DNA of 64,000 nucleotides from Bacteroidales bacterium UBA3843 (GCA_002392745.1 DGHR01000007.1:100096-164095); one strand, 5' to 3'; shown: positions 8,734 through 17,952, counted from the stretch's first letter. Program-made: numbers and translations. Notes: generated by a model from the sequence alone, not told the origin.

Positions 8734-11478
8734 ATGGCAGCCGACCCCGAAGAAAACGAGTTGGAACAATCTGCCGAAGCGCACTCCTCCTACAAACCGC
8801 AGGGGGCGTTTAATGATGCGATCAAGTATCACCTGACCGGCATGTACCAGGACTGGTTCTTGGACTATGCTTCGTATGTGATACTCGAGCGTGCCGTGCC
8901 GGCTATCGAGGATGGACTCAAACCCGTCCAGCGCCGCATACTGCATGCCATGAAATGCGTCGATGACGGCAAGATGAACAAGGTGGCCAACATCGTCGGG
9001 CAGACGATGCAGTACCACCCGCACGGCGATGCTTCTATCGGGGATGCACTGGTCCAGTTGGGTCAGAAGGACTTGCTCATTGATTGCCAGGGTAACTGGG
9101 GAAATATCCTCACCGGAGACGGAGCTGCAGCCCCTCGTTATATTGAGGCTCGGCTTAGCAAGTTCGCACTCGACACCGTCTTCAATCCCAAGACCACCCA
9201 TTGGATGCTCAGCTACGACGGCCGTAAGAAGGAACCTATCCATCTGCCCGTCAAGTTCCCGCTACTCCTCGCACAGGGAGTCGAGGGTATCGCCGTCGGA
9301 CTCAATTCCAAAATACTGCCGCATAACTTCAACGAGTTGTGCGACGCTTCGCTTGCATATCTGCGCAATCAAGACTTCCAACTCTTCCCGGATTTTCCTA
9401 CCGGAGGCGTTATCGATGTCACCAGGTACAATGACGGTGAGCGGGGAGGCGCAGTCAAGATACGCGCACGCATCCAAAAAGCGGATGACAACAAAACGCT
9501 GGTCATCACCGAGATACCTTTTGGAACTACTACTTCGAAAATCATCGAGACAATCCTCAAAGCCAATCAGAAAGGCAAGATCAAGATTAAGAAAATCGAT
9601 GATTTTACAGCCGATACGGCGCGTATCGTCGTACAACTCGCACCCGGCTCGTCGTCCGACAAGGCCATCGATGCACTCTATGCCTTCACCGACTGCGAGG
9701 TCAATATCAGTCCCAACTGCTGCGTTGTAGAGAACAAGAAACCGATTTTCACTTCCGTCAGCAATCTGCTGAAACTCTCTACCGACAACACCAAATCTCT
9801 TCTCAAATGGGAGCTTGAAATAGAAAAAGGCGAATTGGAGGAGAAGTATTTCTACACCTCGCTCGAGAAAATCTTCATCGAGAACCGTATCTATAAGCAA
9901 GAGGGATACGAGACTGCTCCCAATAAGGAGAAGTTGATTCAGTTCGTTGACGGGGCTCTTGCTCCTTTCAAACCCCAACTCATTCGCGAGGTCCGCACCG
10001 AGGATATTGAGCGGCTGTTTGATATCCGCATGATTCGCATTACCAAGTTCGACTCCAAAAAGGCGGACGAGCTGATGAAGGATCTCGAAAAGAAAATCAA
10101 GGCCTGCGTCAAGAACCTCAACCACCTGACCGAATACACCATCGACTGGTTCGAAATGCTCAAACAGAAATATGGCGCGCTCTACCCGCGTCGGACCGAG
10201 GTGCGTAATTTCGGGGCGATTAACGTCAAAGCCGTCGTGGAGAACAACGAGAAACTCTATATCAATCGCGAGGAAGGATTCATCGGTACCGGACTCAAAA
10301 AGGACGAATTCCTCTTCAATTGCTCCGATATCGACGACATCATCGTCTTCCACAAGGACGGTAAATACAAGGTCATGAAGGTGGCTGACAAACTCTTTGT
10401 CGGTACCGATATACTACATATCGCCGTCTTCCAGCGCGGCGACGACCGGACGGTTTACAATGTGGTCTATCGTGACGGCAAGAAGGGGGCGTATTACATG
10501 AAGCGATTCAATATTACCGGTGTGGCACGCGACAAGGAATATGACCTCACGCAGGGTAAACCCGGCTCTAAAATCGCCTATTTCACAGTCAACCCCAACG
10601 GTGAGGCAGAGATAATTAGAGTGGCTCTCAAACCCGCTTTGCACCTCAAGAAACTCGAGGTCTGCAAAGACCTCTCCGAACTCGCCGTCAAGTCGCGTAC
10701 TGTCAGAGGAAATCTCCTTACCAAATACGAGGTCAAATCTATCACGCTCAAACAGAAAGGACACTCCACACTCGGCGGACGAAAAGTCTGGTTCGACCCT
10801 GACGTACTACGGGTCAACTACGACGAGCACGGTATCTATCTTGGGGAGTTCCTTGATACGGACCGTATTCTGGTACTTACTACGGACGGTACGTATTATA
10901 CCACCTCCTTTGACCTTACGGCACATTTCGACGATAATATCTTGCGCATCGAAAAACTCGATCCGGAGAAGGTATGGTCGCTCATCCAATGGAACGGTGA
11001 ACTGAAATACTACTACGGCAAGCGATTCCGGCTGGACGACGCCCAGGCCAAAGTACAGTCCTTCCTGGGAGAGGATAAAGACTCGCGCATCGCTGCGCTC
11101 TCGGATCGTCAGGAGGCGCTCTTCCGCATCACCTTCGCCGATGCCAACAAGGAACCGATGGATATTCTCATGGAGGAGTTTATCGACGAGAAATCCGCCA
11201 GAGCCAAAGGCAAGCGCATCACAACCCTCGAAGTGGTGTCTGTAGAAGACATCACGCCTGCACCTGTTGAGCCTGACGAACCGGATGAAGCTGACGAACC
11301 GGACGATAGCGAAACTCCGGAAGAACAGGATACACAGGAAACACAGGAAACACAGGAGGCTTCCTCCTCGCCAGACCAGACGGTTAATGACCAGACGGAA
11401 AATGCTCAAACGGTTGATGTCTTGGGGGTGCCGATGACCATTGAGAAACCTACCGACACACAATTGGATTTGTTCTGA
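8734..11478 (+). CDS. parC: DNA topoisomerase IV subunit A (ParC/GyrA-like)
   Basis: Subunit A of a type IIA topoisomerase breaks and rejoins DNA. The 914-aa protein has the breakage-reunion domain with the active-site Tyr136 in AAAPRYIEARL, preceded by the quinolone-region motif HPHGDASIGDALVQLG. At the position equivalent to GyrA Ser83 the residue is Ala100, while the acidic residue (Asp104) is kept; I believe this is natural in this subfamily. The C-terminal beta-pinwheel-like region lacks an obvious GyrA box, which favours topoisomerase IV. The last 80 residues are an acidic low-complexity tail with ETQETQE repeats. It overlaps maf by 1 bp. Confidence 0.9.
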   Translation: MAADPEENELEQSAEAHSSYKPQGAFNDAIKYHLTGMYQDWFLDYASYVILERAVPAIEDGLKPVQRRILHAMKCVDDGKMNKVANIVGQTMQYHPHGDASIGDALVQLGQKDLLIDCQGNWGNILTGDGAAAPRYIEARLSKFALDTVFNPKTTHWMLSYDGRKKEPIHLPVKFPLLLAQGVEGIAVGLNSKILPHNFNELCDASLAYLRNQDFQLFPDFPTGGVIDVTRYNDGERGGAVKIRARIQKADDNKTLVITEIPFGTTTSKIIETILKANQKGKIKIKKIDDFTADTARIVVQLAPGSSSDKAIDALYAFTDCEVNISPNCCVVENKKPIFTSVSNLLKLSTDNTKSLLKWELEIEKGELEEKYFYTSLEKIFIENRIYKQEGYETAPNKEKLIQFVDGALAPFKPQLIREVRTEDIERLFDIRMIRITKFDSKKADELMKDLEKKIKACVKNLNHLTEYTIDWFEMLKQKYGALYPRRTEVRNFGAINVKAVVENNEKLYINREEGFIGTGLKKDEFLFNCSDIDDIIVFHKDGKYKVMKVADKLFVGTDILHIAVFQRGDDRTVYNVVYRDGKKGAYYMKRFNITGVARDKEYDLTQGKPGSKIAYFTVNPNGEAEIIRVALKPALHLKKLEVCKDLSELAVKSRTVRGNLLTKYEVKSITLKQKGHSTLGGRKVWFDPDVLRVNYDEHGIYLGEFLDTDRILVLTTDGTYYTTSFDLTAHFDDNILRIEKLDPEKVWSLIQWNGELKYYYGKRFRLDDAQAKVQSFLGEDKDSRIAALSDRQEALFRITFADANKEPMDILMEEFIDEKSARAKGKRITTLEVVSVEDITPAPVEPDEPDEADEPDDSETPEEQDTQETQETQEASSSPDQTVNDQTENAQTVDVLGVPMTIEKPTDTQLDLF

Positions 11479-12167
11479 TGGCTAACTCTCAACCCAACAC
11501 CAATCTTCCTCCCTCCCTTGACGGGGGGAAGGGCTCTGCTCAATCGGACTGCCGGTGGCCGTTTGTAGAACTCCCCGGAGAGAGGTTAATTATATTAGGT
11601 TCTCAAAGTCCGCGCCGGCGCGAATTGTTGGCGGCATTGCACATCCCTTTCACGGCGGTCTCCATCGAGGCGGACGAGTCTTTTCCTGACGACCTGAAAG
11701 AGGCGGATATACCTATCTATATATCGCGTGCGAAGGCGCGCGCGTATGAGGAACGCTTGCGCGATAAGCAACTCCTCATTACATCGGACACTATTGTCTG
11801 GTGCGACAAGCATATGCTCGGCAAACCGCACGACGAAGACGAGGCACGCCGCATGCTCCGTCTCCTCAGCGGAAAGACACACAGGGTCTACACTGCGGTC
11901 ACTTTTGCGGAGAGAATGCCGGACAGTCAAGCCCTCGCGCTCGAAACGGTGGTGGACAGCACCGATGTCACCTTCCGCGAACTGACGGAGACCGAGATCG
12001 AGTATTATATCTCCACCTGCCGTCCCTTCGACAAGGCCGGTGCATATGGTATTCAGGAATGGATTGGCTATGTGGCCTGCACAGGCATTAACGGCTCTTA
12101 TTTCAACGTCATGGGCTTTCCCGTGCATATGGTCTATGACCAACTAAAAAAGCGAGGTTTCTTCTGA
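11478..12167 (+). CDS. maf: Maf-family nucleoside triphosphate pyrophosphatase
   Basis: Maf proteins hydrolyse non-canonical or canonical NTPs to NMP and pyrophosphate. The 229-aa protein shows LGSQSPRRREL (S-x-R-R motif), the catalytic-site region ITSDTIVW, LGKPHDEDEA, and the later GAYGIQE. The catalytic domain begins only at about residue 36. The extra N-terminus (NLPPSLDGGKGSAQS) is encoded by a GC-rich palindromic repeat like those near 22740 and 59620, which suggests insertion of a repeat at the gene start. No other in-frame start is visible before the domain. Overlap with parC is 1 bp (TGATG). Confidence 0.9.
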   Translation: MANSQPNTNLPPSLDGGKGSAQSDCRWPFVELPGERLIILGSQSPRRRELLAALHIPFTAVSIEADESFPDDLKEADIPIYISRAKARAYEERLRDKQLLITSDTIVWCDKHMLGKPHDEDEARRMLRLLSGKTHRVYTAVTFAERMPDSQALALETVVDSTDVTFRELTETEIEYYISTCRPFDKAGAYGIQEWIGYVACTGINGSYFNVMGFPVHMVYDQLKKRGFF

Positions 12168-12180
12168 CCCTCGCTTTTTT
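12146..12180. terminator. Bidirectional terminator overlapping the maf stop
   Basis: A 12-bp stem, AAAAAAGCGAGG with CCTCGCTTTTTT, spans the maf stop codon. It can also serve the convergent UbiA gene. Confidence 0.85.
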
Positions 12181-12212
12181 CTTTCTCTATCTTCTCTTCC
12201 GCTCTCGCTTGC

Positions 12213-13172
12213 TTACAACCCTCTTGCGATAACAATGCTGTAGAGCATGCCTATGAACATGGTGAATTTCACTACCTGCTGGCATGTCTTGTAGTCGCTT
12301 GGAATCTTCGCAGCCCATAGCAGCCACAGTGTGCAAAGCATCGGTGTGACGATGCCAAGCGCGATATACCGTGTACTCAGGCTGTTCCAGCCGGTCGGGA
12401 AGGGCAGTGCGTGCCACCATAGATGGCCGATGACGGCAAGAGTCAGCACTATCAGCCCCGTCACAAACACCTTGGTCCATGTCTCGCCCCACACAACAGG
12501 CATCGAGTGGCATTCCAGTTCGCGGTCGCCCATCTGGTCCTGCATGTCCTTAATGATCTCGCGAATCCATGTCAGCAGGAATGCAAACAGCGCAAAACCG
12601 CCTAACCATGCGTATAGGTCATGCACCAGGGTGGTGTAGGGCAGGATAGTGCCATACCTTAGTTGCAGGATAGCCACATTGCTCATCGCTACAATCATGG
12701 GAGTCATGGCTGCCAGTAGCGCAATGGTCAGATTGCCTATCATGAACAGGCGTTTGTAACTGCTCGAATAGAACCATAACAGACCCGGTATGATGACAAA
12801 AATGATACCTATCGTCATGCTCTTCATCACCCACGCTGCCGCTATTCCGCACAGCATACCTGTGCCGCTCAGCACAATGCTCAGGCGCATCGCGGCCGGC
12901 TTGCTCACACTGCGGCTGACAATCACCCGGTCGGGACGGTTGATACGGTCTATCTTGATGTCAAAATAGTCATTCACAACATATCCGCCTGCGGCAATTA
13001 GCACGGTGGCACCGCCCACCAACAGCAACAGCCACCATTCCAACTGTTCGCCAAAAGCGGCACGGTCCAGTATCGGCACCGCCACCCATTTCTCCATCAG
13101 CCATATCAGCGCACCGAGAAACAGCAGGTTTCCCCATCGCACCAGACGCATTATGTCCTTGAAAAGTTCCAA
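12213..13172 (-). CDS. UbiA-family prenyltransferase (geranylgeranylglycerol-phosphate geranylgeranyltransferase-like)
   Basis: This 319-aa integral membrane protein has about eight or nine helices. It carries both aspartate-rich prenyl-diphosphate motifs of the UbiA family: NDYFDIKIDRINRP (67-80) and the second motif REIIKDMQDQMGDRE (about 204-218). In Bacteroidetes the protein next to maf is usually annotated as a geranylgeranylglycerol-phosphate geranylgeranyltransferase, but the substrate cannot be read from sequence. It is convergent with maf and shares the terminator. A heptamer tract lies upstream of its start. Confidence 0.85.
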   Translation of the reverse strand: MELFKDIMRLVRWGNLLFLGALIWLMEKWVAVPILDRAAFGEQLEWWLLLLVGGATVLIAAGGYVVNDYFDIKIDRINRPDRVIVSRSVSKPAAMRLSIVLSGTGMLCGIAAAWVMKSMTIGIIFVIIPGLLWFYSSSYKRLFMIGNLTIALLAAMTPMIVAMSNVAILQLRYGTILPYTTLVHDLYAWLGGFALFAFLLTWIREIIKDMQDQMGDRELECHSMPVVWGETWTKVFVTGLIVLTLAVIGHLWWHALPFPTGWNSLSTRYIALGIVTPMLCTLWLLWAAKIPSDYKTCQQVVKFTMFIGMLYSIVIARGL

Positions 13173-13177
13173 AATAT

Positions 13178-13245
13178 CTAAATGCTTAAATGATTCAATA
13201 AATGTCCAAATAGTAAATGACCATATGGTATATTATTGAAAATCA
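13178..13245. repeat. Heptamer tract between UbiA and amylase genes
   Basis: The stretch reads in 7-bp words such as AAATGCT, TAAATGA, AATGTCC, AAATAGT and AAATGAC. The words vary but stay in 7-bp register. Confidence 0.6.
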
Positions 13246-13250
13246 GGTCT

Positions 13251-14894
13251 TTATTTGATTTTTAATATCACTCCTTTCCACGCCGGCAGGGTCACCTCAA
13301 TCGGCTCGTTCGCAACAAAACTGATTTCCTGTTTCCCGCCGCGCAGCAGGTCGGTGGCGGTGGCACGTTGCTTTTCCTCCATCTCCAGATAGACAAACGC
13401 ATCGTTAGGGATGCGTACATGCATCTGTTGCGCGCGGTCGTGGAAATTCACAACGATCAGCAGGGTCTCCGTGCCGATATGGCGGATATAGGCAAACTGC
13501 TCGTGCTTGTTGAAACCTTCGCCTTGGGCGTATGTGATGTCATACATGGCTCCTTTCTGGATAGCGCGGTTCTGGCGGGTCAGGTTCAGCAACTGCCGGT
13601 AGAAGCCGCGCAGTTCTTTCTGCTCGGGACTCAGTTTGCCGCCGTCGTACTTGCCTTTGTTCGCCCATGCCTGAATGCTCTTCACACCCCAGTAATCAAA
13701 TATCGTGGTGCGCCCGTCAATACCGCTGAAACCTTCCATGTCCATGCCGCGTTCGCCCAGTTCCTGACCCATATATACCATCACGGCGCTCTGGTTCAGC
13801 GTGGCAGCCACTATCATTGCCGGCTCCGCACAGGCTCCGTCGCCGCAGAAAAAGCCGCTGGCGATACGTTGCTCGTCGTGGTTTTCCAGGAAGTAAAGCA
13901 TATGTTTCAGCCGCTCGTCACCGTGCTGCATCCATTGATGTGTGATGCCCTCGGCAGGCCAGTTCTTGCTCGTCACGCCGCGCAGATAGTCATACATGCC
14001 TACTTTGTCGTACAGGTAGTTGAAACCTGCTTGCAGATAGGCATCGTATTGCCCGGGGTCGTAGCATTCGCCTATCACGAGGAACTTCGGATATTTCTTC
14101 CTCAGTTTGGCTATCGCCCATGCGAAGAACTCCACAGGGACCATTTCGGCCATGTCCACGCGAACGCCGTCAATCTTCTTCCCGGCCCAGTAGAGCAGGA
14201 TGTCCAGCATCTTCTGCCATGTCGAGGGGATGGGGTCGAACTGTTTCTCGCGGCCGCCTTGGTAAAACACGCCGTAGTTCAGTTTGACGGTCTCATACCA
14301 GTCGTTCTCGCTCGGATGGCTTGTCCAGCAGTCGTTTCCAGTCACCTTGGCCGGCATCTCATCGTAGCCCTGCAGGTCTTTGTCCATCGTGAAACGCTCG
14401 CCCGGCAGGTAATAGAAGTTGTTCAGCGGCGAGAAGGCCCATTCCGGATGATCGCCTTCGCCCAGGTCCTGTACGCCGGCCGGCTTGCATTCGCTCTTGT
14501 ATTCGCGTGCCACGTGGTTCGGTACAAAATCCATCAGCACACCTAAACCCGCTGCGTGGGTACGCTCTATCAGTGCTTCCCATTCCGCCATCCGCTTCTT
14601 CTCGTTCTTCGCCAGGTCCGGATTGACGTCATAATAATCCGTTATGGCATAGGGCGAGCCGGCCTTGCCTTTGGTGATGGCCGGGTTGTTGTGCTCGGCG
14701 GTAGCGTGGCGGATGATGCCTGTGTACCATACATGAGTCACACCTAAATCCGCAATGGACTTGAGCGCTTTCTCATTGATGTCGGCCATCTTGCCGCAGC
14801 CGTTCTCTTCCTTACTGCCGTTGTGCTTGCGCGTCTCGTTGTAGTTGGAGAACAACCGCGGAATGACCTGATAAATGATGGGTTTATTTATCAT
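13251..14894 (-). CDS. GH13 alpha-amylase family glycosidase, cytoplasmic
   Basis: This 547-aa enzyme acts on alpha-glucans or malto-oligosaccharides. GH13 conserved regions are present: DFVPNH (122-127), GVRVDMAE with the nucleophile Asp247, IGECY with the acid/base Glu276, and FLENHDE with His339 and Asp340. The start MINKPIIYQVIPRLF lacks a signal peptide, so it is intracellular and likely works with MalQ (62476) on imported or stored glucan. The C-terminal beta-sandwich (from about residue 455) is typical. Heptamer tracts flank the gene on both sides. Confidence 0.92.
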   Translation of the reverse strand: MINKPIIYQVIPRLFSNYNETRKHNGSKEENGCGKMADINEKALKSIADLGVTHVWYTGIIRHATAEHNNPAITKGKAGSPYAITDYYDVNPDLAKNEKKRMAEWEALIERTHAAGLGVLMDFVPNHVAREYKSECKPAGVQDLGEGDHPEWAFSPLNNFYYLPGERFTMDKDLQGYDEMPAKVTGNDCWTSHPSENDWYETVKLNYGVFYQGGREKQFDPIPSTWQKMLDILLYWAGKKIDGVRVDMAEMVPVEFFAWAIAKLRKKYPKFLVIGECYDPGQYDAYLQAGFNYLYDKVGMYDYLRGVTSKNWPAEGITHQWMQHGDERLKHMLYFLENHDEQRIASGFFCGDGACAEPAMIVAATLNQSAVMVYMGQELGERGMDMEGFSGIDGRTTIFDYWGVKSIQAWANKGKYDGGKLSPEQKELRGFYRQLLNLTRQNRAIQKGAMYDITYAQGEGFNKHEQFAYIRHIGTETLLIVVNFHDRAQQMHVRIPNDAFVYLEMEEKQRATATDLLRGGKQEISFVANEPIEVTLPAWKGVILKIK

Positions 14895-14919
14895 AATGTC
14901 TATGTGCGTCTTTCTCTGG

Positions 14920-14981
14920 TAAATGTCTCAATTACCAAATGTCTCAATAAATGTCCAAATGGTAAATGACAAAATGGTAAA
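14920..14981. repeat. Heptamer tract between amylase and ackA
   Basis: 7-bp words include CTCAATT, CCAAATG, GTAAATG and GGTAAAT. The tract runs to the ackA stop codon. Confidence 0.6.
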
Positions 14982-16172
14982 TCAAATCAGTGCCAAAGTG
15001 TCACTTGCAATCATCAGTTCTTCGTCCGTCGGTATCAGGCAAACCGTCACTTTCGAACCCTTCTTGCTGATGATGCGTTCTTCGCCGCGTACGTTGTTGG
15101 CCTCTTCGTCCAACTCAATACCCAGATAACTCAGGCCTTTCATTACCTCAGCGCGGATATACGGGTCGTTCTCGCCGATACCTGCGGTGAATACCAGAAT
15201 GTCCAGACCGTTCATCGCTGCGGCATAAGCGCCGATATATTTCTTCAGACGGTAGATGAACATCTTGCGTGCCAAATCTGCACGTTTGTTGCCCTCGTTG
15301 ATGGCGGCCTCGATGTCGCGGCAGTCGCTCGATACACCGCTCACGCCCAGCAGACCCGATTTTTTGTTCACCAGGTTGTTGAACTCGGCTGTGCTCAGGT
15401 GCTCTTTGTCCATGATGAATGTGGCGGCGCCCAGGTCCAGGTCTCCTGCGCGGGTGCCCATCACGAGACCCTCTACCGGTGTCAGACCCATACTCGTATC
15501 AACGCTCTTGCCGTCCATTACAGCTGTGCAGCTGCCGCCGCCGCCGATGTGGGCGGTTACGATTTTCTTGCCCTTCGGGTCAACGCCTAAGAACTCGCAT
15601 ACGCGGGCACTCACATAGCGGTGACTGGTGCCGTGGAAGCCGTAACGGCGGATGGCGTATTTCTCATATAGTTCGTACGGCAGCGCGTACATGTATGCGT
15701 AGTCCGGCATTGTCTGGTGGAATGCGGTGTCGAAGACTGCCACTTGCGGTACGCCCGGCAGAATCTTCTCGATGGCATCGATGCCCTTCAGGTTGGCGGG
15801 GTTGTGCAGCGGAGCCAGGTCGATGCACTCCACAATCTGTGCCTTCACTTCCGGAGTAATCAGCACCGACTTGTTGAATTTCTCGCCGCCGTGTACCACG
15901 CGGTGGCCTACCGCCTGAATCTCCTTCAGGTCTTTGATGCAGCCTACCTTCGGGTCTACCAGTTTCTCCAGAATCAGTTCGATACCTACGGTGTGTTCCG
16001 GCATCGGCTTCTCGAATTTCACTTTCTCGCCGTTCGGCAGTTTGACCAGCAGGAACGAATCCGGCAGACCGATTTTCTCGATTCCGCCTTGGGCCATCAC
16101 CTGCTTGCTCTCCATCTCAAAGAGCTTGTATTTGATACTACTGCTTCCGCAGTTCAATACTAATATCTTCAT
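14982..16172 (-). CDS. ackA: Acetate kinase
   Basis: AckA converts acetyl phosphate and ADP to acetate and ATP, the last step of fermentative acetate production. I choose the start at 16172 (MKILVLNCGSSSIKYKLFEM, 396 aa), because the longer form starting 27 bp upstream adds residues not found in the family. Motifs are Asn7 and the NCGSSSIK phosphate region, Arg91 in GHRVVHGG, Asp148 in FDTAFH, GFHGTSH (178-184) and HIGGGGS. It is downstream of pta on the same strand, but an S23-type gene and two heptamer tracts are wedged between them. Confidence 0.95.
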   Translation of the reverse strand: MKILVLNCGSSSIKYKLFEMESKQVMAQGGIEKIGLPDSFLLVKLPNGEKVKFEKPMPEHTVGIELILEKLVDPKVGCIKDLKEIQAVGHRVVHGGEKFNKSVLITPEVKAQIVECIDLAPLHNPANLKGIDAIEKILPGVPQVAVFDTAFHQTMPDYAYMYALPYELYEKYAIRRYGFHGTSHRYVSARVCEFLGVDPKGKKIVTAHIGGGGSCTAVMDGKSVDTSMGLTPVEGLVMGTRAGDLDLGAATFIMDKEHLSTAEFNNLVNKKSGLLGVSGVSSDCRDIEAAINEGNKRADLARKMFIYRLKKYIGAYAAAMNGLDILVFTAGIGENDPYIRAEVMKGLSYLGIELDEEANNVRGEERIISKKGSKVTVCLIPTDEELMIASDTLALI

Positions 16173-16191
16173 AATAGTAAAATGTTTAAAA

Positions 16192-16285
16192 ATTCTCAAT
16201 TCTCAATTGATTTGAATTCTCAATTCTCAATTCTCAATTCTCAATTGACTGAATTCTCAATTCTCAATTCTCAATTCTCAATTCT
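16192..16285. repeat. Heptamer tract ATTCTCA, ackA side of the S23 gene
   Basis: Nearly perfect repeats of ATTCTCA are interrupted by TTGACTG and TTGATTTG variants. The tract includes the last codons and stop of the S23-type gene. Confidence 0.9.
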
Positions 16286-16636
16286 CCTCTTGCTGGTTTT
16301 TATTATTGATGTAAGTAGTTTTATAAGTTCGTCGCAATCATTATAGATAGACGTATAACTTTGTTCATCTATAAAACTTCCTTCTTTCAATAATTCTAAC
16401 CAATATGCAGTTTCGTCAGCTTCTTTTAATGCGATGTTTAATTTGTTGACAAAATCAGGGAGACTTTGAGCATTGCGAGACTCACGGCAATTTGCTCCTA
16501 CAGATGTTCCGGAGCGAAGGATTTGTTTGGAGAGAACGTATTCGTTTTTGTCAACAAGATATTTGTACAGATTAATTACACGTAGTGCAAATAACTTTGA
16601 TTTAGTTGCAATGACATTTTCTTCTCCCTTTGCCAT
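16271..16636 (-). CDS. Four-helix-bundle protein (S23 / 23S rRNA intervening-sequence type)
   Basis: A protein of about 121 aa starts MAKGEENVIATKSKLFALR. The family signature is visible: YKYLVDKNEYVLSKQILRSG, then TSVGANCRES and DFVNKLNIALKEADETAYWL. Members are pentameric four-helix bundles encoded in 23S rRNA intervening sequences or standing alone, and related to DGR accessory protein Avd; their role is unclear. The last residues (RRIEN) and the stop codon are encoded by the heptamer tract, and the start abuts the second tract. It interrupts the usual pta-ackA pair. Confidence 0.88.
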   Translation of the reverse strand: MAKGEENVIATKSKLFALRVINLYKYLVDKNEYVLSKQILRSGTSVGANCRESRNAQSLPDFVNKLNIALKEADETAYWLELLKEGSFIDEQSYTSIYNDCDELIKLLTSIIKTSKRRIEN

Positions 16637-16637
16637 A

Positions 16638-16729
16638 ATTCTCAATTCTCAATTGACTGAATTCTCAATTCTCAATTCTCAATTCTCAATTGACTGAATT
16701 CTCAATTCTCAATTCTCAATTCTCAATTA
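16638..16729. repeat. Heptamer tract ATTCTCA, pta side of the S23 gene
   Basis: This has the same ATTCTCA word and the same TTGACTG interruptions as the tract at 16192, in the same orientation, so the S23-type gene lies between long direct repeats. It ends at the pta stop. Confidence 0.9.
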
Positions 16730-17725
16730 CTTTATCGCTTGGTTAGCTGTGATAACTACCATCTGCACGATATCCTGTACCTTGCATCCGCGGCTCAGGT
16801 CGTTCACCGGAGCGGCGATACCTTGCAGAATCGGACCTACGGCATCCGCACCCGAGAAACGCTCTACCAGCTTGTAGCCGATGTTGCCGGCCTGCAGGTC
16901 CGGGAATACCAGTACGTTCGCTTTGCCGGCTACGGGACTGCCCGGAGCTTTGGTCTTGGCTACGCTCTCTACCAGTGCGGCGTCTGCCTGCAGCTCGCCG
17001 TCCAACTGCAATTCGGGAGCCATCTCCTTGGCCAGTTTCGTTGCCTCCGCTACTTTGTCCACCAGCTCATGCTTGGCGCTGCCCTTCGTGCTGAAACTCA
17101 GCATGGCTACTCTCGGCTCGATGCCGGCTATAGCCTTGGCGGTCTCGGCGGTCGAGATAGCTATCTCGGCCAACTGTTTGGCATCCGGGTTCGGGTTGAC
17201 TGCGCAGTCTGCGAACAGCAGGAAACCGTTCTCGCCCAACTGTTTGGCGGGGGTGAACATCAGGAATGCACCGCTCACAATCGAGCAGCCCGGTTTGGTC
17301 TTCAGTATCTGGAACGCCGGACGGATGGTGTCAGCCGTTGTGCCGCGTGCGCCGGCGAGCTCGCCGTCTGCATCACCTGCCTTGATCATCAGACAGCCTA
17401 AATACAACGGGTCTTGTGCTTTCTTCTTCGCCTCTTCCTCTGTCATGCCTTTCGCCTTGCGAAGCTCGAACAGCAGGTTGGCGTATTCCGGCATCTTCGG
17501 GTCGTTGATCGGGTCTACAATCTTCGCCTCCTTGATGTATTCATAACCTTTCTCGGCAGCCATACCCTTGATTTTCTCAGGGTCACCGATTAAAATAAGC
17601 TGCGCAATCTTGTCTCTCAACAGGATGTTCGCAGCTTCTAACGTACGGGGTTCATCGCCTTCCGGCAACACAATGCGCTGGGGATTCGCTTTCGCGCGCG
17701 CAATCATTTGATTTAAAATGTCCAT
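16727..17725 (-). CDS. pta: Phosphate acetyltransferase
   Basis: Pta converts acetyl-CoA and phosphate to acetyl phosphate, feeding AckA. The 332-aa protein is the short form without the N-terminal DRTGG region. Recognisable segments are the start MDILNQMIARAKANPQRIVL, PEGDEPR, GELAGARGTTADTIRPA, the active-site region KGSAKHE, and the conserved C-terminal part FPDLQAGNIGYKL followed by GADAVGPILQG. It is the upstream gene of a disrupted pta-ackA operon. Confidence 0.95.
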   Translation of the reverse strand: MDILNQMIARAKANPQRIVLPEGDEPRTLEAANILLRDKIAQLILIGDPEKIKGMAAEKGYEYIKEAKIVDPINDPKMPEYANLLFELRKAKGMTEEEAKKKAQDPLYLGCLMIKAGDADGELAGARGTTADTIRPAFQILKTKPGCSIVSGAFLMFTPAKQLGENGFLLFADCAVNPNPDAKQLAEIAISTAETAKAIAGIEPRVAMLSFSTKGSAKHELVDKVAEATKLAKEMAPELQLDGELQADAALVESVAKTKAPGSPVAGKANVLVFPDLQAGNIGYKLVERFSGADAVGPILQGIAAPVNDLSRGCKVQDIVQMVVITANQAIK

Positions 17726-17771
17726 AATGCTATATTGTTTTTAATTCTTAATTATCTAATAAAGAATAAAT

Positions 17772-17803
17772 TTGCGTATGTCAAAAATTTGTTGTATCTT
17801 TGC
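17772..17803 (+). promoter_or_regulatory. Extended promoter without an obvious coding gene
   Basis: The -33 region TTGCGTATGTCA (17772-17783) and the -7 box TATCTTTGC (17795-17803) are 20 bp apart. It points at a 90-nt stretch that ends in a terminator-like hairpin rather than at a protein gene. Confidence 0.75.
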
Positions 17804-17811
17804 ACTCGCAA

Positions 17812-17903
17812 AGGACAACTCGGGACCTTTCCCGGAACAGCGAAGTGGTCTGGACTATCCGGATTCTCCGGAAATCCCCTTGCCGAACCTTCTTTCGGCT
17901 TTT
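17812..17903 (+). ncRNA. Candidate small RNA
   Basis: The transcript expected from the promoter at 17772 contains three hairpins: CGGGA/TCCCG (17821-17834), TCCGGA/TCCGGA (17858-17872) and GCCGAA/TTCGGC (17882-17899). The last is followed by TTTT, as in an intrinsic terminator. No start codon in good context is present. I considered 4.5S (SRP) and 6S RNA but could not match a conserved core. RNA-seq or a covariance search would decide. Confidence 0.45.
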
Positions 17904-17952
17904 GACTTTCGACTTTCGACTTTTGACTTTCGACTTTCGACTTTCGACTTCT
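17903..17952. repeat. Heptamer tract GACTTTC
   Basis: GACTTTC and GACTTTT words are repeated about seven times directly after the candidate small RNA. Confidence 0.85.

Noticed and set aside
8734..11478. Acquired quinolone resistance in the subunit A gene
   Set aside because: Ala at the Ser83-equivalent position is, as far as I recall, the normal state in this ParC-like subfamily, so it is not evidence of a mutation.
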